NCBI GenBank assembly: GCA_036406615.1
Contig: DASXAQ010000011.1
Location: 1-40,603 of the forward strand
From: DASXAQ01 sp036406615
GTDB lineage: Bacteria; Actinomycetota; UBA4738
Reading direction: 5' to 3'
Length of the DNA: 40,603 nucleotides
A model generated the notes under the pieces. The model made no database searches. It saw only the letters and a list, made by a program, of their open reading frames with translations, and was not told where the DNA came from. How positions within the stretch are numbered: position 1 is the stretch's first letter; each line of letters starts with the position of its first letter. Of the stretch, positions 23,403 to 31,902 are shown piece after piece. The position numbers were made by a program, and so were the translations under genes.

Positions 23403-23982
23403 GGAGCGGGCGACGGTCTCCCGCGCGGGGCCCCGTCTGGTGGTCGCCGCGCGAGTCGTGTCGCAGGACGCCGAACCCGGCGCGTCGATCGCCGTGAACG
23501 GGGTATGCCTGACGGTCGTGGAGCGCGCGTCGGAGCGCGGCGACGAGCCGGGCGCGGCGCTCGCGTTCGACCTGTCGCCGGAGACGCTGTCGCGCTCCAC
23601 GCTCGGCGACCTGCGGGACGGCGACCCCGTGAATCTCGAGCGCCCCGTCACGTTGCTGACCCGGATGGGCGGCCACCTGGTGCAGGGCCACGTCGACGGG
23701 GTCGGCGACGTCGAGGCGGTCCGCCCGGTGGAGGGCGGAGTCGAGATGGCGTTCTCGATCCCCGGCGAGCTCGAACGCTACGTCGTGGAGAAGGGGTCGA
23801 TCGCGGTCGACGGCGTGAGCCTGACCGTGACGGGGACGGCCCCGGGCCGGTTCGAGGTCGCGCTGATCCCGCACACGCTGGAGGCGACGACGCTCGGGGC
23901 GCGCCGGCCGGGCGACCGGGTGAATCTGGAGGTGGACATCATGTCGAAGTACGTGGAGTCGTTGCTCGGGGGAACGAGATGA
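23383..23982 (+). CDS. ribE: riboflavin synthase, alpha chain
   Basis: A 199-residue enzyme that dismutates two molecules of dimethylribityllumazine to riboflavin. Two lumazine-binding repeats are visible. The first starts MFTGIVEE and has GASIAVNGVCLTVV and FDLSPETL. The second has GGHLVQGHVDGVG and KGSIAVDGVSLTVTG. The internal duplication at about residues 1-95 and 96-195 is the family standard. The ATG lies inside the end of ribD. The stop overlaps the ATG of ribBA (ATGA), pointing to coupled translation. Confidence 0.96.
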   Translation: MFTGIVEERATVSRAGPRLVVAARVVSQDAEPGASIAVNGVCLTVVERASERGDEPGAALAFDLSPETLSRSTLGDLRDGDPVNLERPVTLLTRMGGHLVQGHVDGVGDVEAVRPVEGGVEMAFSIPGELERYVVEKGSIAVDGVSLTVTGTAPGRFEVALIPHTLEATTLGARRPGDRVNLEVDIMSKYVESLLGGTR

Positions 23983-25280
23983 GTGGGATCGAGGACGCGC
24001 GGGAGAACGGGCGGGAGCATTTCGCCTCCATCCCCGAAGCCGTCGAGGAGATCCGCGCGGGGCGGATCGTGCTGGTGGTCGACGACGCCGATCGGGAGAA
24101 CGAGGGCGACTTCGTCATGGCGGGGGAGCACGCCACCCCGGACGCCGTGAACTTCATGGCGACCCACGGCCGCGGCATCATCTGCATGCCCTGCTCGGGC
24201 GCGCGGCTCGACGAGCTGCGCATCCCGCTGATGGTGGCCGGCCGGGACGGGTCGCGCGGCACGGCGTTCACGATCTCGATCGACGCGGGCCCGAACACCA
24301 CGACGGGGACCAGCGCCTACGACCGGGCGGAGACCGTCCTGGCGGTCTGCGACGCGACGACCCGTCCCGAGGACATCCAGATGCCCGGCCACGTCTTTCC
24401 GCTTCGAGCCGACGAGGGCGGCGTGCTCAAGCGCGCCGGCCATACCGAGGCGGCCGTCGACCTGGCGCGGCTGGCCGGCCTGCAGCCGATCGGGGTCATC
24501 TGCGAGGTCATGCACCCGGACGGCACCATGGCGCGGCTGCCCGAGCTCGTCCGGGTGGCCGAGGAGCACGGCCTGAAGCTGATCTCGATCGCCGACCTCA
24601 TCGAGTTCCGGCGCAAGCAGGAGGTGCTGGTGCGCCGCGTCGCCGACGCGACGATCCCGACCGAGCACGGCCCGTTCACCGCGGTCGCGTACGAGAACGT
24701 GGTGGACGGGCGCGTCGACATCGCCATGGTGCTCGGCGAGATCGGCGACGGCGAGCGCATCCTGGTCCGCGTGCACTCCGAGTGCCTGACGGGCGACGTG
24801 TTCGGGTCGCTTCGGTGCGACTGCGGGCCGCAGCTGGACGCGGCGCTTCGACGCATCGGCGAGGAGGGGCGCGGCGTTCTCCTCTATATCCGTGGACACG
24901 AAGGGCGTGCGATCGGGTTGACGCACAAGCTTCGCGCGTATCAGCTCCAGGAGTCCGGCCGCGACACGGTCGAGGCCAACCTGGAGTTGGGGTTCGCCGC
25001 GGATCCCCGCGACTACGGCATCGGCGCGCAGATCCTGTACGACCTCGGCGTGCGCTCGATGCGGCTGCTGACGAACAACCCCGCCAAGCGCGCCGGGCTC
25101 GAGGGCTACGGCCTGTCGATCGTCGAGCGGGTACCCATCGAGACCACGCCGACCGAGCAGAACCTGCATTACCTCAAAACGAAGCGCGAGAAGCTCGGGC
25201 ATCTGCTGGACAACCTCGAGACGGGGGAGTCCGAACAGTCCGCGCCGGCCTCCGGCGCCGACGAGGGCCCGGGCGCGTGA
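23979..25280 (+). CDS. ribBA: bifunctional DHBP synthase / GTP cyclohydrolase II
   Basis: A 433-residue fusion supplying both precursors of riboflavin. The N-terminal DHBP synthase (about 14-215) has DDADRENEGDFVMAGEH (metal and substrate acids), TTGTSAYDRA and GHVFPLRADEGGVLKRAGHT. The C-terminal GTP cyclohydrolase II (about 220-410) has the zinc cysteines Cys269, Cys280 and Cys282 in HSECLTGDVFGSLRCDCG. The next motif reads YIRGHEGRAIGL, in place of the Gln-Glu-Gly-Arg form in E. coli; a Gly-His version is common in Actinobacteria as I recall. The ATG overlaps the ribE stop by 4 nt. A ~25-residue Glu/Ala/Gly tail ends the protein. Confidence 0.96.
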   Translation: MSGIEDARENGREHFASIPEAVEEIRAGRIVLVVDDADRENEGDFVMAGEHATPDAVNFMATHGRGIICMPCSGARLDELRIPLMVAGRDGSRGTAFTISIDAGPNTTTGTSAYDRAETVLAVCDATTRPEDIQMPGHVFPLRADEGGVLKRAGHTEAAVDLARLAGLQPIGVICEVMHPDGTMARLPELVRVAEEHGLKLISIADLIEFRRKQEVLVRRVADATIPTEHGPFTAVAYENVVDGRVDIAMVLGEIGDGERILVRVHSECLTGDVFGSLRCDCGPQLDAALRRIGEEGRGVLLYIRGHEGRAIGLTHKLRAYQLQESGRDTVEANLELGFAADPRDYGIGAQILYDLGVRSMRLLTNNPAKRAGLEGYGLSIVERVPIETTPTEQNLHYLKTKREKLGHLLDNLETGESEQSAPASGADEGPGA

Positions 25281-25774
25281 GCGAGGACCGCCCGAATCTC
25301 GAGATCGCTCCACAGGATGTCGCCGGGCTGAGCTTCGCCGTGGTGGCCTCGGCGTTCAACGAGCCGGTCGTGCGCCAGTTGCTGGATGGCGCCACCGCCT
25401 GCTTCGCCGAGCACGGCATCGGGCCGGAGCGCGTGGACGTGGCGTGGACCCCCGGCGCGTTCGAGCTGCCCCTGGCCGCGCGGGCGGCGGTCGAGACGGG
25501 GCGATTCGCCGCCGTGGTGTGCCTGGGCGCGGTGATCCGCGGCGCCACCGCGCACTTCGACTTCGTGGCGGGCGAGGCCGCGGCCGGGATCCAGCGGGTC
25601 TCCCTGGACTCCGGGGTGCCCGTCCTGTTCGGCGTCCTGACCACGGATACGCTTGAGCAGGCCATGGAACGGGCGGGCGGGGCGAGGGGGAACAAGGGCT
25701 GGGACGCCGCCCTGGCGGCGATGCAGATGGTGAAGGTGCTCGACGCGTACCGCGGAAGGGGTGAGGCCCGGTGA
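25277..25774 (+). CDS. ribH: 6,7-dimethyl-8-ribityllumazine synthase
   Basis: A 165-residue enzyme that condenses the RibD-pathway pyrimidine with DHBP, giving the substrate of RibE; the family forms large icosahedral or pentameric shells. Characteristic parts are VVASAFNEPVV, WTPGAFELPLAA, CLGAVIRGATAHFDFV, and TTDTLEQAMERAGGARGNKG at the C-terminal end. The substrate segment has GATAHFDFV where GETPHFDYV is usual; the catalytic histidine is kept. The GTG start overlaps the ribBA stop (GTGA). Its own stop overlaps the GTG of the cupin gene in the same way. Confidence 0.95.
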   Translation: MSEDRPNLEIAPQDVAGLSFAVVASAFNEPVVRQLLDGATACFAEHGIGPERVDVAWTPGAFELPLAARAAVETGRFAAVVCLGAVIRGATAHFDFVAGEAAAGIQRVSLDSGVPVLFGVLTTDTLEQAMERAGGARGNKGWDAALAAMQMVKVLDAYRGRGEAR

Positions 25775-26121
25775 TCGTGGAGAAGCCGTGGGGCAAGGTC
25801 ACGACGTACGCCCTCAACCAGCCGGCGTCGGTCCGGATCATCACGATCGAGCCGGGACAGGAGACGAGCGAGCACTACCACCAGCTGCGCGACGAGATGT
25901 GGGTGGTGCTGGACGAAGGCCTCACCGTGCAGATCGGCAACCGGGTGGTCGAGGCCGAGCCGGGGGAGGAGTTCGTCGTCGCGGCGGAGGAGCCCCACCG
26001 GATCGCCAACGGCCGCGACGGGCGGGGTCGCGTGCTGGAGGTCGCCTACGGATACACGACCGAGGACGACAGCTTCCGCCTCCAGGACGACTACGGCAGG
26101 CCCCTGGAAGGCGGCTGGTAG
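25771..26121 (+). CDS. cupin-domain protein, mannose-6-phosphate isomerase type
   Basis: A 116-residue single-domain cupin resembling the C-terminal sugar-isomerase domain of type II phosphomannose isomerases (ManC): it begins EKPWGKV and ends FRLQDDYGRPLEG, as those domains do. Metal-binding positions appear in SEHYHQLRDEMWVVLDEG (two His and a Glu) and a later His in AAEEPHRIANG. It has no nucleotidyltransferase domain. The GTG overlaps the ribH stop by 4 nt, and GGAAGGGGTGAGG supplies a ribosome-binding site, so it is made with the riboflavin enzymes. Whether it isomerises a sugar phosphate or acts elsewhere cannot be told from sequence. Confidence 0.82.
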   Translation: MIVEKPWGKVTTYALNQPASVRIITIEPGQETSEHYHQLRDEMWVVLDEGLTVQIGNRVVEAEPGEEFVVAAEEPHRIANGRDGRGRVLEVAYGYTTEDDSFRLQDDYGRPLEGGW

Positions 26122-26132
26122 GCACCCCATTT

Positions 26133-26148
26133 GCCCCGTTGCGGGGGC
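26133..26148 (+). terminator. weak hairpin after the rib operon
   Basis: GCCCC (26133-26137) pairs with GGGGC (26144-26148) over a 6-nt loop, 11 nt after the cupin stop. No T-tract follows, so it is only a possible end of the rib transcript. Confidence 0.3.
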
Positions 26149-26172
26149 GCGGTCGGGGCGCCGCGCGATCCA

Positions 26173-26201
26173 TTGCCACACGTAGGGGGGCATGCTACGC
26201 T
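26173..26201 (+). promoter_or_regulatory. promoter of the cold-shock gene
   Basis: TTGCCA (26173-26178) and TACGCT (26196-26201) are spaced by 17 nt. Transcription should start near 26208, giving a leader of about 45 nt with GAGGAGG at 26239-26245. Confidence 0.7.
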
Positions 26202-26253
26202 CGCGCGGCTCGTCGGCGGACGGTCCGCCGAGAAGTGCGAGGAGGTCAGTAGG

Positions 26254-26454
26254 TTGGCGAAAGGGACCGTCAAGTGGTTCAGCAACGAGAAGGGTTACGG
26301 GTTCATTTCGTACCCTGAGGGGGACGACGTGTTCGTGCACTTCTCGGCGATCGTCGGCGATGGCTACCGGACCCTCACGGAGGGTCAGGAGGTTGAGTTC
26401 GACATCGTGGATGGCCCGAAGGGCAAGCAGGCGGCGAACGTCAAGTCGGCTTGA
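26254..26454 (+). CDS. cold-shock domain protein
   Basis: A 66-residue single-stranded nucleic-acid-binding protein of the CspA family, probably an RNA chaperone. The RNP1 motif KGYGFI and RNP2 motif VFVHF are intact, after GTVKWFSNE at the N-terminus. The start is a TTG at 26254, chosen because GGAGG lies 8 nt upstream and the product then begins with the conserved AKGTVKWF. The gene has its own promoter and a strong terminator, so it is monocistronic. Confidence 0.95.
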   Translation: MAKGTVKWFSNEKGYGFISYPEGDDVFVHFSAIVGDGYRTLTEGQEVEFDIVDGPKGKQAANVKSA

Positions 26455-26477
26455 GTCGTCGGGTTCCATCGGCTCCG

Positions 26478-26503
26478 GAACGGGCCCCGCGCGGGGCCCG
26501 TTC
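26478..26503 (+). terminator. intrinsic terminator after the cold-shock gene
   Basis: A 26-nt perfect inverted repeat, with 13-base arms reading GAACGGGCCCCGC and its complement, followed by TTCCTCATCTCT. It lies 24 nt after the cold-shock stop and before the infC promoter. Confidence 0.85.
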
Positions 26504-26511
26504 CTCATCTC

Positions 26512-26540
26512 TAGACGGCGTCGGTGCCCCCTTCTATACT
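26512..26540 (+). promoter_or_regulatory. promoter of infC-rpmI-rplT
   Basis: TAGACG (26512-26517) and TATACT (26535-26540) are spaced by 17 nt. Transcription from about 26547 leaves a leader of roughly 80 nt, long enough for ribosomal-protein feedback control, though no known leader fold was recognised. GATCG/CGATC repeats occur near 26552-26563. Confidence 0.6.
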
Positions 26541-26629
26541 CGGGCCCTGTTGATCGTGCGATCGTTCGTGGCGTGCCGTCTTTGAACGCCCCGGTCCGGG
26601 TGCGTTCGTCCGTGCGGAGGTGATGCGGG

Positions 26630-27217
<588 letters not shown>

Positions 27218-27219
27218 GC

Positions 27220-27411
27220 ATGCCGAAGATGAAGACGCACCGCGGCGCGGCCAAGCGGTTCCGGCTGACCGGGACCGGCAAGGTCATGCGCCGCAAGGCC
27301 ACGGGCAACCACTTCCTGATGAAGAAGACCGGCGGCCGCAAGCGCCGGATCACGGGCATGGCCGAGGTCGGTCCCGAGGCCAAGACCGTCAAGCGGCTGC
27401 TGGCCAAATAG
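27220..27411 (+). CDS. rpmI: 50S ribosomal protein L35
   Basis: A 63-residue, highly basic ribosomal protein of the large subunit. It begins MPKMKTHRGAAKRFRLTGTG and contains HFLMKKTGGRKRRI, both diagnostic for L35. The ATG is two nt after the infC stop, with GGGAGAAGG in the end of infC as ribosome-binding site. It forms the standard infC-rpmI-rplT unit. Confidence 0.97.
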   Translation: MPKMKTHRGAAKRFRLTGTGKVMRRKATGNHFLMKKTGGRKRRITGMAEVGPEAKTVKRLLAK

Positions 27412-27420
27412 GAGCGCCCG

Positions 27421-27816
27421 ATGGCACGTGTCAAGCGTTCGATCCACGCGAAGAAGAAGCGCCGCGAGGTCCTGTCCCAGGCGAAGGGGTACTACGGCGC
27501 GCGCTCCCGCCGGTACCGGATGGCGAAGGAGCAGCTGCAGCACTCGCTGACGTACGCGTACCGCGACCGGCGCGACCGCAAGGCCCAGTTCCGCCGCCTG
27601 TGGATCACGCGCATCGGCGCGGCGGCCCGCCAGAACGGCATGAGCTACTCGACGTTCGTGCACGGGCTGCACGCGTCGGGGGTCGAGCTCGACCGCAAGG
27701 TGCTGGCCGACCTGGCCGTGAACGACCCCGCCGCGTTCGCGGCCCTCGTCGCGTCCGTGCGCGACGGCGCGGGAACCACCACGCCGTCGAAGCGCGCGTC
27801 CAACGCCCCCGCGTAG
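27421..27816 (+). CDS. rplT: 50S ribosomal protein L20
   Basis: A 131-residue 23S rRNA-binding protein needed early in 50S assembly; in several bacteria it also represses its own operon by binding the leader. MARVKRSIHAKKKRREVLSQ, AKGYYGARSRRYRMAKEQ and RLWITRIGAAARQNGMSYS are diagnostic. A short Thr/Ser/Ala tail extends past the usual end. It starts 9 nt after rpmI, with AGGAG upstream. Confidence 0.97.
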   Translation: MARVKRSIHAKKKRREVLSQAKGYYGARSRRYRMAKEQLQHSLTYAYRDRRDRKAQFRRLWITRIGAAARQNGMSYSTFVHGLHASGVELDRKVLADLAVNDPAAFAALVASVRDGAGTTTPSKRASNAPA

Positions 27817-27834
27817 GCCGGGGGCCGATCCTTC

Positions 27835-28641
27835 GTGATCACGTCCACGCGCAATCCGCGCGTGGCGTCCGCGGCTCGCCTCAAGCGTCGAGACGGCCGG
27901 GAGCGTGAGCGCCGGTTCCTCATCGAGGGCGCGCGCCTGATCGAGGAGGCCGTCCGTTCGAAGGCCCGCATCGCGGAGGTGTTCGTCGCCGGCGATCCGG
28001 GGCGGGCCCACCTTCGCGCGGCCGAGCGCGCCGGCGCCGAGGTCGTCGAGGTGTCCGACGCGGTCCTGCGGCACCTGGCCGCGACCGAGAGCCCTCAGGG
28101 CGCGGTGGCGGTGGCGGCGTTCGTCGACGTGACGCTCGACGCCATCCACGGCGACGGGCCCGTCGCCGTGCTCGCCGAGGTCCGCGATCCCGGCAACGCC
28201 GGCGCCGTGCTTCGCTCGGCCGACGCAGCGGGCGCGGCGGCCGTGGTGTTCACGCGCTCGTCCGTCGACGCGTATAACGCGAAGGCGGTCCGGGCGAGCG
28301 CCGGGTCGCTGTTCCACCTGCCGGTCGTCCGAGACGTGGACGCCGCCGCGGTCATCCGGGCGCTCCGCGGACGCGGTTTCCGGGTGCTGGCGGCGACGGC
28401 GGGGGGCGAGGACTCCGTGTATGAACGGGACCTGACGGGCGAGGTGGCGTTCGTCTTCGGCAGCGAGGCGCACGGGCTCGCCCCGGAGCTCGCGGCGCAG
28501 GTCGACGGCACCGTCCGCGTGCCCATGCGGGCCCGGACGGAATCGCTCAACCTGGCGGCGGCGGCGGCCGTCGTGCTCTTCGAGTCCGCCCGCCAGCGGA
28601 CGCTCGGTCCATCCGGCCGGCGGCTCGCCGGCTCCGAGTAG
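27835..28641 (+). CDS. TrmH/SpoU-family RNA 2'-O-methyltransferase
   Basis: A 268-residue SAM-dependent methyltransferase of the knotted SPOUT class, acting on rRNA or tRNA. All three motifs are seen: EVRDPGNAGAVLRSADAAG (motif 1, with the catalytic Arg), FVFGSEAHGL (motif 2) and VPMRARTESLNLAAAAAVV (motif 3, forming the knot). The N-terminal ~90 residues (RERERRFLIEGARLIEEAV) form the L30e-like substrate-binding domain. The GTG start lies 18 nt after rplT. The place between rplT and pheS is where Actinobacteria keep a 23S rRNA methyltransferase of this type (tsnR-like), but the exact target nucleotide is unknown. Confidence 0.9.
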   Translation: MITSTRNPRVASAARLKRRDGRERERRFLIEGARLIEEAVRSKARIAEVFVAGDPGRAHLRAAERAGAEVVEVSDAVLRHLAATESPQGAVAVAAFVDVTLDAIHGDGPVAVLAEVRDPGNAGAVLRSADAAGAAAVVFTRSSVDAYNAKAVRASAGSLFHLPVVRDVDAAAVIRALRGRGFRVLAATAGGEDSVYERDLTGEVAFVFGSEAHGLAPELAAQVDGTVRVPMRARTESLNLAAAAAVVLFESARQRTLGPSGRRLAGSE

Positions 28642-28655
28642 AGTCGGCCTGCGGG

Positions 28656-30056
28656 ATGCCCCAGTCGAACGGCGATCGGACGCACGACGCACCGGGGCCG
28701 GACGAGCCGAGCGCCCGGGACGGCCTGGCGGCCGCGCTCGCGCGCACCGCGGGACGGGTGCTGCGGGTCACCGGCGCCGGCGCCGGCAGCGCCCTGCCCG
28801 GCCTGGTGGTCGAGCGCGCGAGCCCGGGATACCTTCGTCGCCGCGCGGCCGCCCTGACCGACGGCATCGTCGCTGTGTCGGGCACGAACGGAAAGACCAC
28901 CACGGCCTCGATGCTGCGGGCGATCCTTCGCGCCGAGGGGATCGCGACCGTCGGCAACGAGAGCGGCTCCAACCTCAAACGCGGGATCGCGAGCGCGATG
29001 CTGGACGCGCCGGACGCGGCCCACCTCGGCGTGCTCGAGATCGACGAAGCGGCGCTGCCGGCGTTGGTGCCGGAGCTTCGGCCCCGGCTGGTGGTCCTGA
29101 CGAACGTGTTCCGCGACCAGCTCGACCGCTACGGGGAGACCGAGACGGTCGCGAACCTGCTCGCGGCCGCGCTACGCCGGCTCCCGTCGGGCGCAGCGGT
29201 CGTGGCCAACGCCGACGATCCCCTCCTGTGGAACGCTGCGCGAGAGTTCGGCGCGGTGGGGTTCGGCCTGGAGCCGATCGCCGGGGCGGTGGGCGAGCGG
29301 GCCGACGCGGAGCCCGAGACGTGCCCGCGGTGCGGGGCCCGTCTCGAGTACCTGGGTCGAACCATCGCGCACCTCGGGCAGGTCCGGTGCCCGGCGTGCT
29401 CGTGGGCGTCGACCGCGCCGGAGTTCCGCGGCCGGGTGGAGCGACAGGACGGTGTGAGCGCCATCACGGTCGAGATCTCCGGCCACGAGGTGGCGCTTCG
29501 CCTCGGCGGCGTCCACAACGCCTACAACGCCGTGGCCGCCGTGGCCGCAGCCAGTCTTCTGGGGGTTCCGGTCCCGCGCGCCGCCGAGGCGCTGCGGTCG
29601 TTCGCGCCGCGGTTCGGCCGCGCGGAGGAGGTGCGCCTCGACGACCGTCCCGCGTGGATCCTGCTCATGAAGAACCCGGCGGGGGCGGGCGTGGTGATCG
29701 ACGAGGTGGTCGCCGACCCACGGATCGGGGCGGTGGTGGTGGCCGTCAGCGACAACGTCGCGGACGGACGGGACATCTCGTGGATCTGGGACGCGGACTT
29801 CGAGCGCCTGAGCGCAGCCGGCGCCCCGCTCGTCCCGGCGGGACGTCGCGCGGCCGACGTCGCCGTCCGCCTTCGCTACGCCGGCGCGACGCCGCTGCCC
29901 GCGCAGGCCGATCCGCTCGCGGCGATGCGCTCGGCGATGGCCGCGTGCGCGCCCCCTTCCGGCGTGGGCGTGCTCGCAACGTACACGGCGATGCTGGACC
30001 TGCGCGCCTCGCTCACGCGCAGCCGCCGGGGCCGCCTGGAGGACGCCGCGCGATGA
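28656..30056 (+). CDS. murT: lipid II isoglutaminyl synthase, MurT subunit
   Basis: A 466-residue Mur-ligase-like ATPase that, with GatD, amidates the alpha-carboxyl of D-Glu in lipid II. The P-loop is GTNGKTT (76-82), within VAVSGTNGKTTTASMLR. A Cys4 zinc ribbon, the MurT hallmark, is formed by Cys223, Cys226, Cys245 and Cys248 (CPRCG and CPACS). The C-terminal DUF1727 part has MKNPAGAGVVIDEV and VAVSDNVADGRDISWIWDADFE. TAGAGT 11 nt before the ATG could act as a -10. The gene follows the methyltransferase by 14 nt and overlaps gatD by ATGA. Confidence 0.93.
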   Translation: MPQSNGDRTHDAPGPDEPSARDGLAAALARTAGRVLRVTGAGAGSALPGLVVERASPGYLRRRAAALTDGIVAVSGTNGKTTTASMLRAILRAEGIATVGNESGSNLKRGIASAMLDAPDAAHLGVLEIDEAALPALVPELRPRLVVLTNVFRDQLDRYGETETVANLLAAALRRLPSGAAVVANADDPLLWNAAREFGAVGFGLEPIAGAVGERADAEPETCPRCGARLEYLGRTIAHLGQVRCPACSWASTAPEFRGRVERQDGVSAITVEISGHEVALRLGGVHNAYNAVAAVAAASLLGVPVPRAAEALRSFAPRFGRAEEVRLDDRPAWILLMKNPAGAGVVIDEVVADPRIGAVVVAVSDNVADGRDISWIWDADFERLSAAGAPLVPAGRRAADVAVRLRYAGATPLPAQADPLAAMRSAMAACAPPSGVGVLATYTAMLDLRASLTRSRRGRLEDAAR

Positions 30057-30784
30057 CGGCGAATCTCACCCTCGCGCACCTGTACCCCGACCTGATGCGG
30101 ACCTACGGCGACCGCGGCAACGTCATGGCGCTGGCGAGCCGCGCCCGGTGGCGGGGGATCGACGTCGACGTCGTCGGCGTCACCCGCGCAGAGCGCATCC
30201 CCGCCGGGGCGGACCTCGTGTTGATCGGCGGGGGGACCGACCGTGCGCAGGAGACGATCGGGGAGGACCTCCGGGGGCGCCGCGAGGAGCTTCGCGACCT
30301 GTCCGGCGCGGGAACCGTCGTCGTGGGGATCTGCGGCGGGTACCAGTTCCTCGGGCATCGCTACGTCGACGCCGACGGGGTCGCCATCGAGGGCCTCGGG
30401 CTGCTGGACGTCACCACGGTCGCGGGACAGCCCCGGATCATCGGCAACGTGCGGGCTGCCGCGACGTTCGGGGGGCGGTCGTTCGAGCTGTTCGGCTTCG
30501 AGAACCACGGCGGCCGGACGACGCTCGGGTCGGGGGCGACGCCGCTCGCGACCGTGGGCCGGGGACAGGGGAACAACGGGCGGGACCGGACCGAAGGAGC
30601 CGTGCAGGGCTCGATCGTGGGCACGTACCTTCACGGGCCCGTGCTGCCGACGAACCCCGCGTTCGCGGACGCCCTCCTGGCGCGCGCCCTGGCGGCGCCA
30701 GGCCGGCCCGACGCGGCGCTCGCCGAGCTGGACGACCGGCTCGAGGACGAGGCGCACCGGCTCGCGAGAGCGCGAAAGCGCTAG
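30053..30784 (+). CDS. gatD: lipid II isoglutaminyl synthase, glutaminase subunit GatD
   Basis: A 243-residue CobB/CobQ-like class I glutamine amidotransferase that supplies ammonia to MurT. The nucleophile is Cys94 in VVGICGGYQFLGH and the catalytic His is His194 in GTYLHGPVLPTNP. The N-terminus LAHLYPDLMRTYGDRGNV is characteristic of GatD. The ATG overlaps the murT stop by 4 nt, fitting a stoichiometric complex. The enzyme implies peptidoglycan with D-isoglutamine, common in Gram-positive bacteria. Confidence 0.94.
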   Translation: MTANLTLAHLYPDLMRTYGDRGNVMALASRARWRGIDVDVVGVTRAERIPAGADLVLIGGGTDRAQETIGEDLRGRREELRDLSGAGTVVVGICGGYQFLGHRYVDADGVAIEGLGLLDVTTVAGQPRIIGNVRAAATFGGRSFELFGFENHGGRTTLGSGATPLATVGRGQGNNGRDRTEGAVQGSIVGTYLHGPVLPTNPAFADALLARALAAPGRPDAALAELDDRLEDEAHRLARARKR

Positions 30785-30820
30785 CCGAACGTTCCGGGCG
30801 GGCGCCGGTTGGCCTGCCCT

Positions 30821-30826
30821 TACAAT
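30821..30826 (+). promoter_or_regulatory. pheS leaderless promoter (-10 TACAAT)
   Basis: TACAAT ends 11 nt before the pheS ATG at 30838. There is no Shine-Dalgarno sequence and no good -35. A transcript with a leader of at most a few nt is predicted. Confidence 0.5.
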
Positions 30827-30837
30827 GGCGCATTCGC

Positions 30838-31902
30838 ATGACCGGTCCGAACGTCGACGCGCTGCTGCAGACGCTCGACCGCGAGTTGGAGCGCGGCCGG
30901 GGCCTGGTCGCCGACGCCCGCACGCTGGAGCAGGTGGAGGCGGCGGAGGTGTCGGTCCTCGGCCGCAAGTCGGCGCTCGCCGACGTCGGGCGGAGCATGG
31001 CCCCGCTGTCCGAGGACGCTCGGCGGCAGGTCGGCCGGCGCGCCAACGAGGTCCGCGGGCAGCTCACCGAGGCCGTCGCCGGGCGACGTCGAGACCTCGA
31101 GGCAGAGTCCGAACGCGCGTCGCTGCAGGCCGACCGGGTGGACGTCACGCTGCCCGGCCACCGCCCCCGCCCCGGCTCGCTGCACCCGTTCACGCTGATG
31201 GAACGCGAGATCGCCGACGTGCTGGCCCGGATGGGCTTTCGCATCGTCGAAGGCCCCGAGGCGGAGACCGAGTGGCACAACTTCGACGCGCTCAACATCC
31301 CGCCGGACCATCCGGCCCGCACGATGATGGACACGATCTTCCTCGACGCGCCCGGCGATCGGACGGTGCTTCGCACCCACACGTCGCCGATGCAGATCCG
31401 CACGATGGAGGCGCAGCCTCCCCCCGTCTACATCGCCGTCCCCGGCCGCGTGTACCGCAACGAGGACGTCACCGCGAAGAACATGCCGGTGTTCCACCAG
31501 ATCGAGGGGCTGGCGGTCGACGAGGGCATCACGCTCGCGGACCTGAAGGGAACGCTGGAGACGTTCTTCCGCGCGCTGCTCGGCGAGGACACGAACATCC
31601 GGATGACGCCGTCGTTCTTCCCGTTCGTCGAGCCGGGCGCGCAGGTCGAGGTGACGTGCTTCGTGTGCGCCGGCGCGGGGTGCGCCACCTGCGGACGCAC
31701 GGGCTGGATCGAGCTGATGGGCGCCGGCATGGTCCACCCGGCCGTGCTCGAGAACGTCGGCTACGACCCCGACCGGTTCACCGGCTTCGCGTTCGGCGGC
31801 GGGTACGACCGCCTGTCGATGATCCGATTCGGCATCCCGGACATCCGCATGTTGTGGGACAGCGACGTGCGGTTCCTGGAACGGTTCGAGGGGCTCGCAT
31901 GA
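30838..31902 (+). CDS. pheS: phenylalanyl-tRNA synthetase, alpha subunit
   Basis: A 354-residue class II synthetase subunit with the catalytic site of the alpha2-beta2 enzyme. The N-terminal ~95 residues form the coiled-coil arm that contacts tRNA. The core has HPFTLMEREIADVLARMGF, EGPEAETEWHNFDALNIP (motif 1 region), LRTHTSPMQIRTM, PGRVYRNEDVTAKNMPVFHQ (motif 2) and GFAFGGGYDRLSMIRFGIPD (motif 3). The Cys cluster in CFVCAGAGCATCGRTGW is conserved in many bacterial PheS. The ATG at 30838 is set by the conserved N-terminus. The stop overlaps the pheT ATG (ATGA). Confidence 0.97.
   Translation: MTGPNVDALLQTLDRELERGRGLVADARTLEQVEAAEVSVLGRKSALADVGRSMAPLSEDARRQVGRRANEVRGQLTEAVAGRRRDLEAESERASLQADRVDVTLPGHRPRPGSLHPFTLMEREIADVLARMGFRIVEGPEAETEWHNFDALNIPPDHPARTMMDTIFLDAPGDRTVLRTHTSPMQIRTMEAQPPPVYIAVPGRVYRNEDVTAKNMPVFHQIEGLAVDEGITLADLKGTLETFFRALLGEDTNIRMTPSFFPFVEPGAQVEVTCFVCAGAGCATCGRTGWIELMGAGMVHPAVLENVGYDPDRFTGFAFGGGYDRLSMIRFGIPDIRMLWDSDVRFLERFEGLA

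Noticed and set aside
30785..30837. T-box or other aminoacyl-tRNA-sensing leader before pheS (and likewise before tyrS)
   Set aside because: The gaps are 53 and 31 nt and hold only a -10 next to the ATG; there is no room for a T-box.
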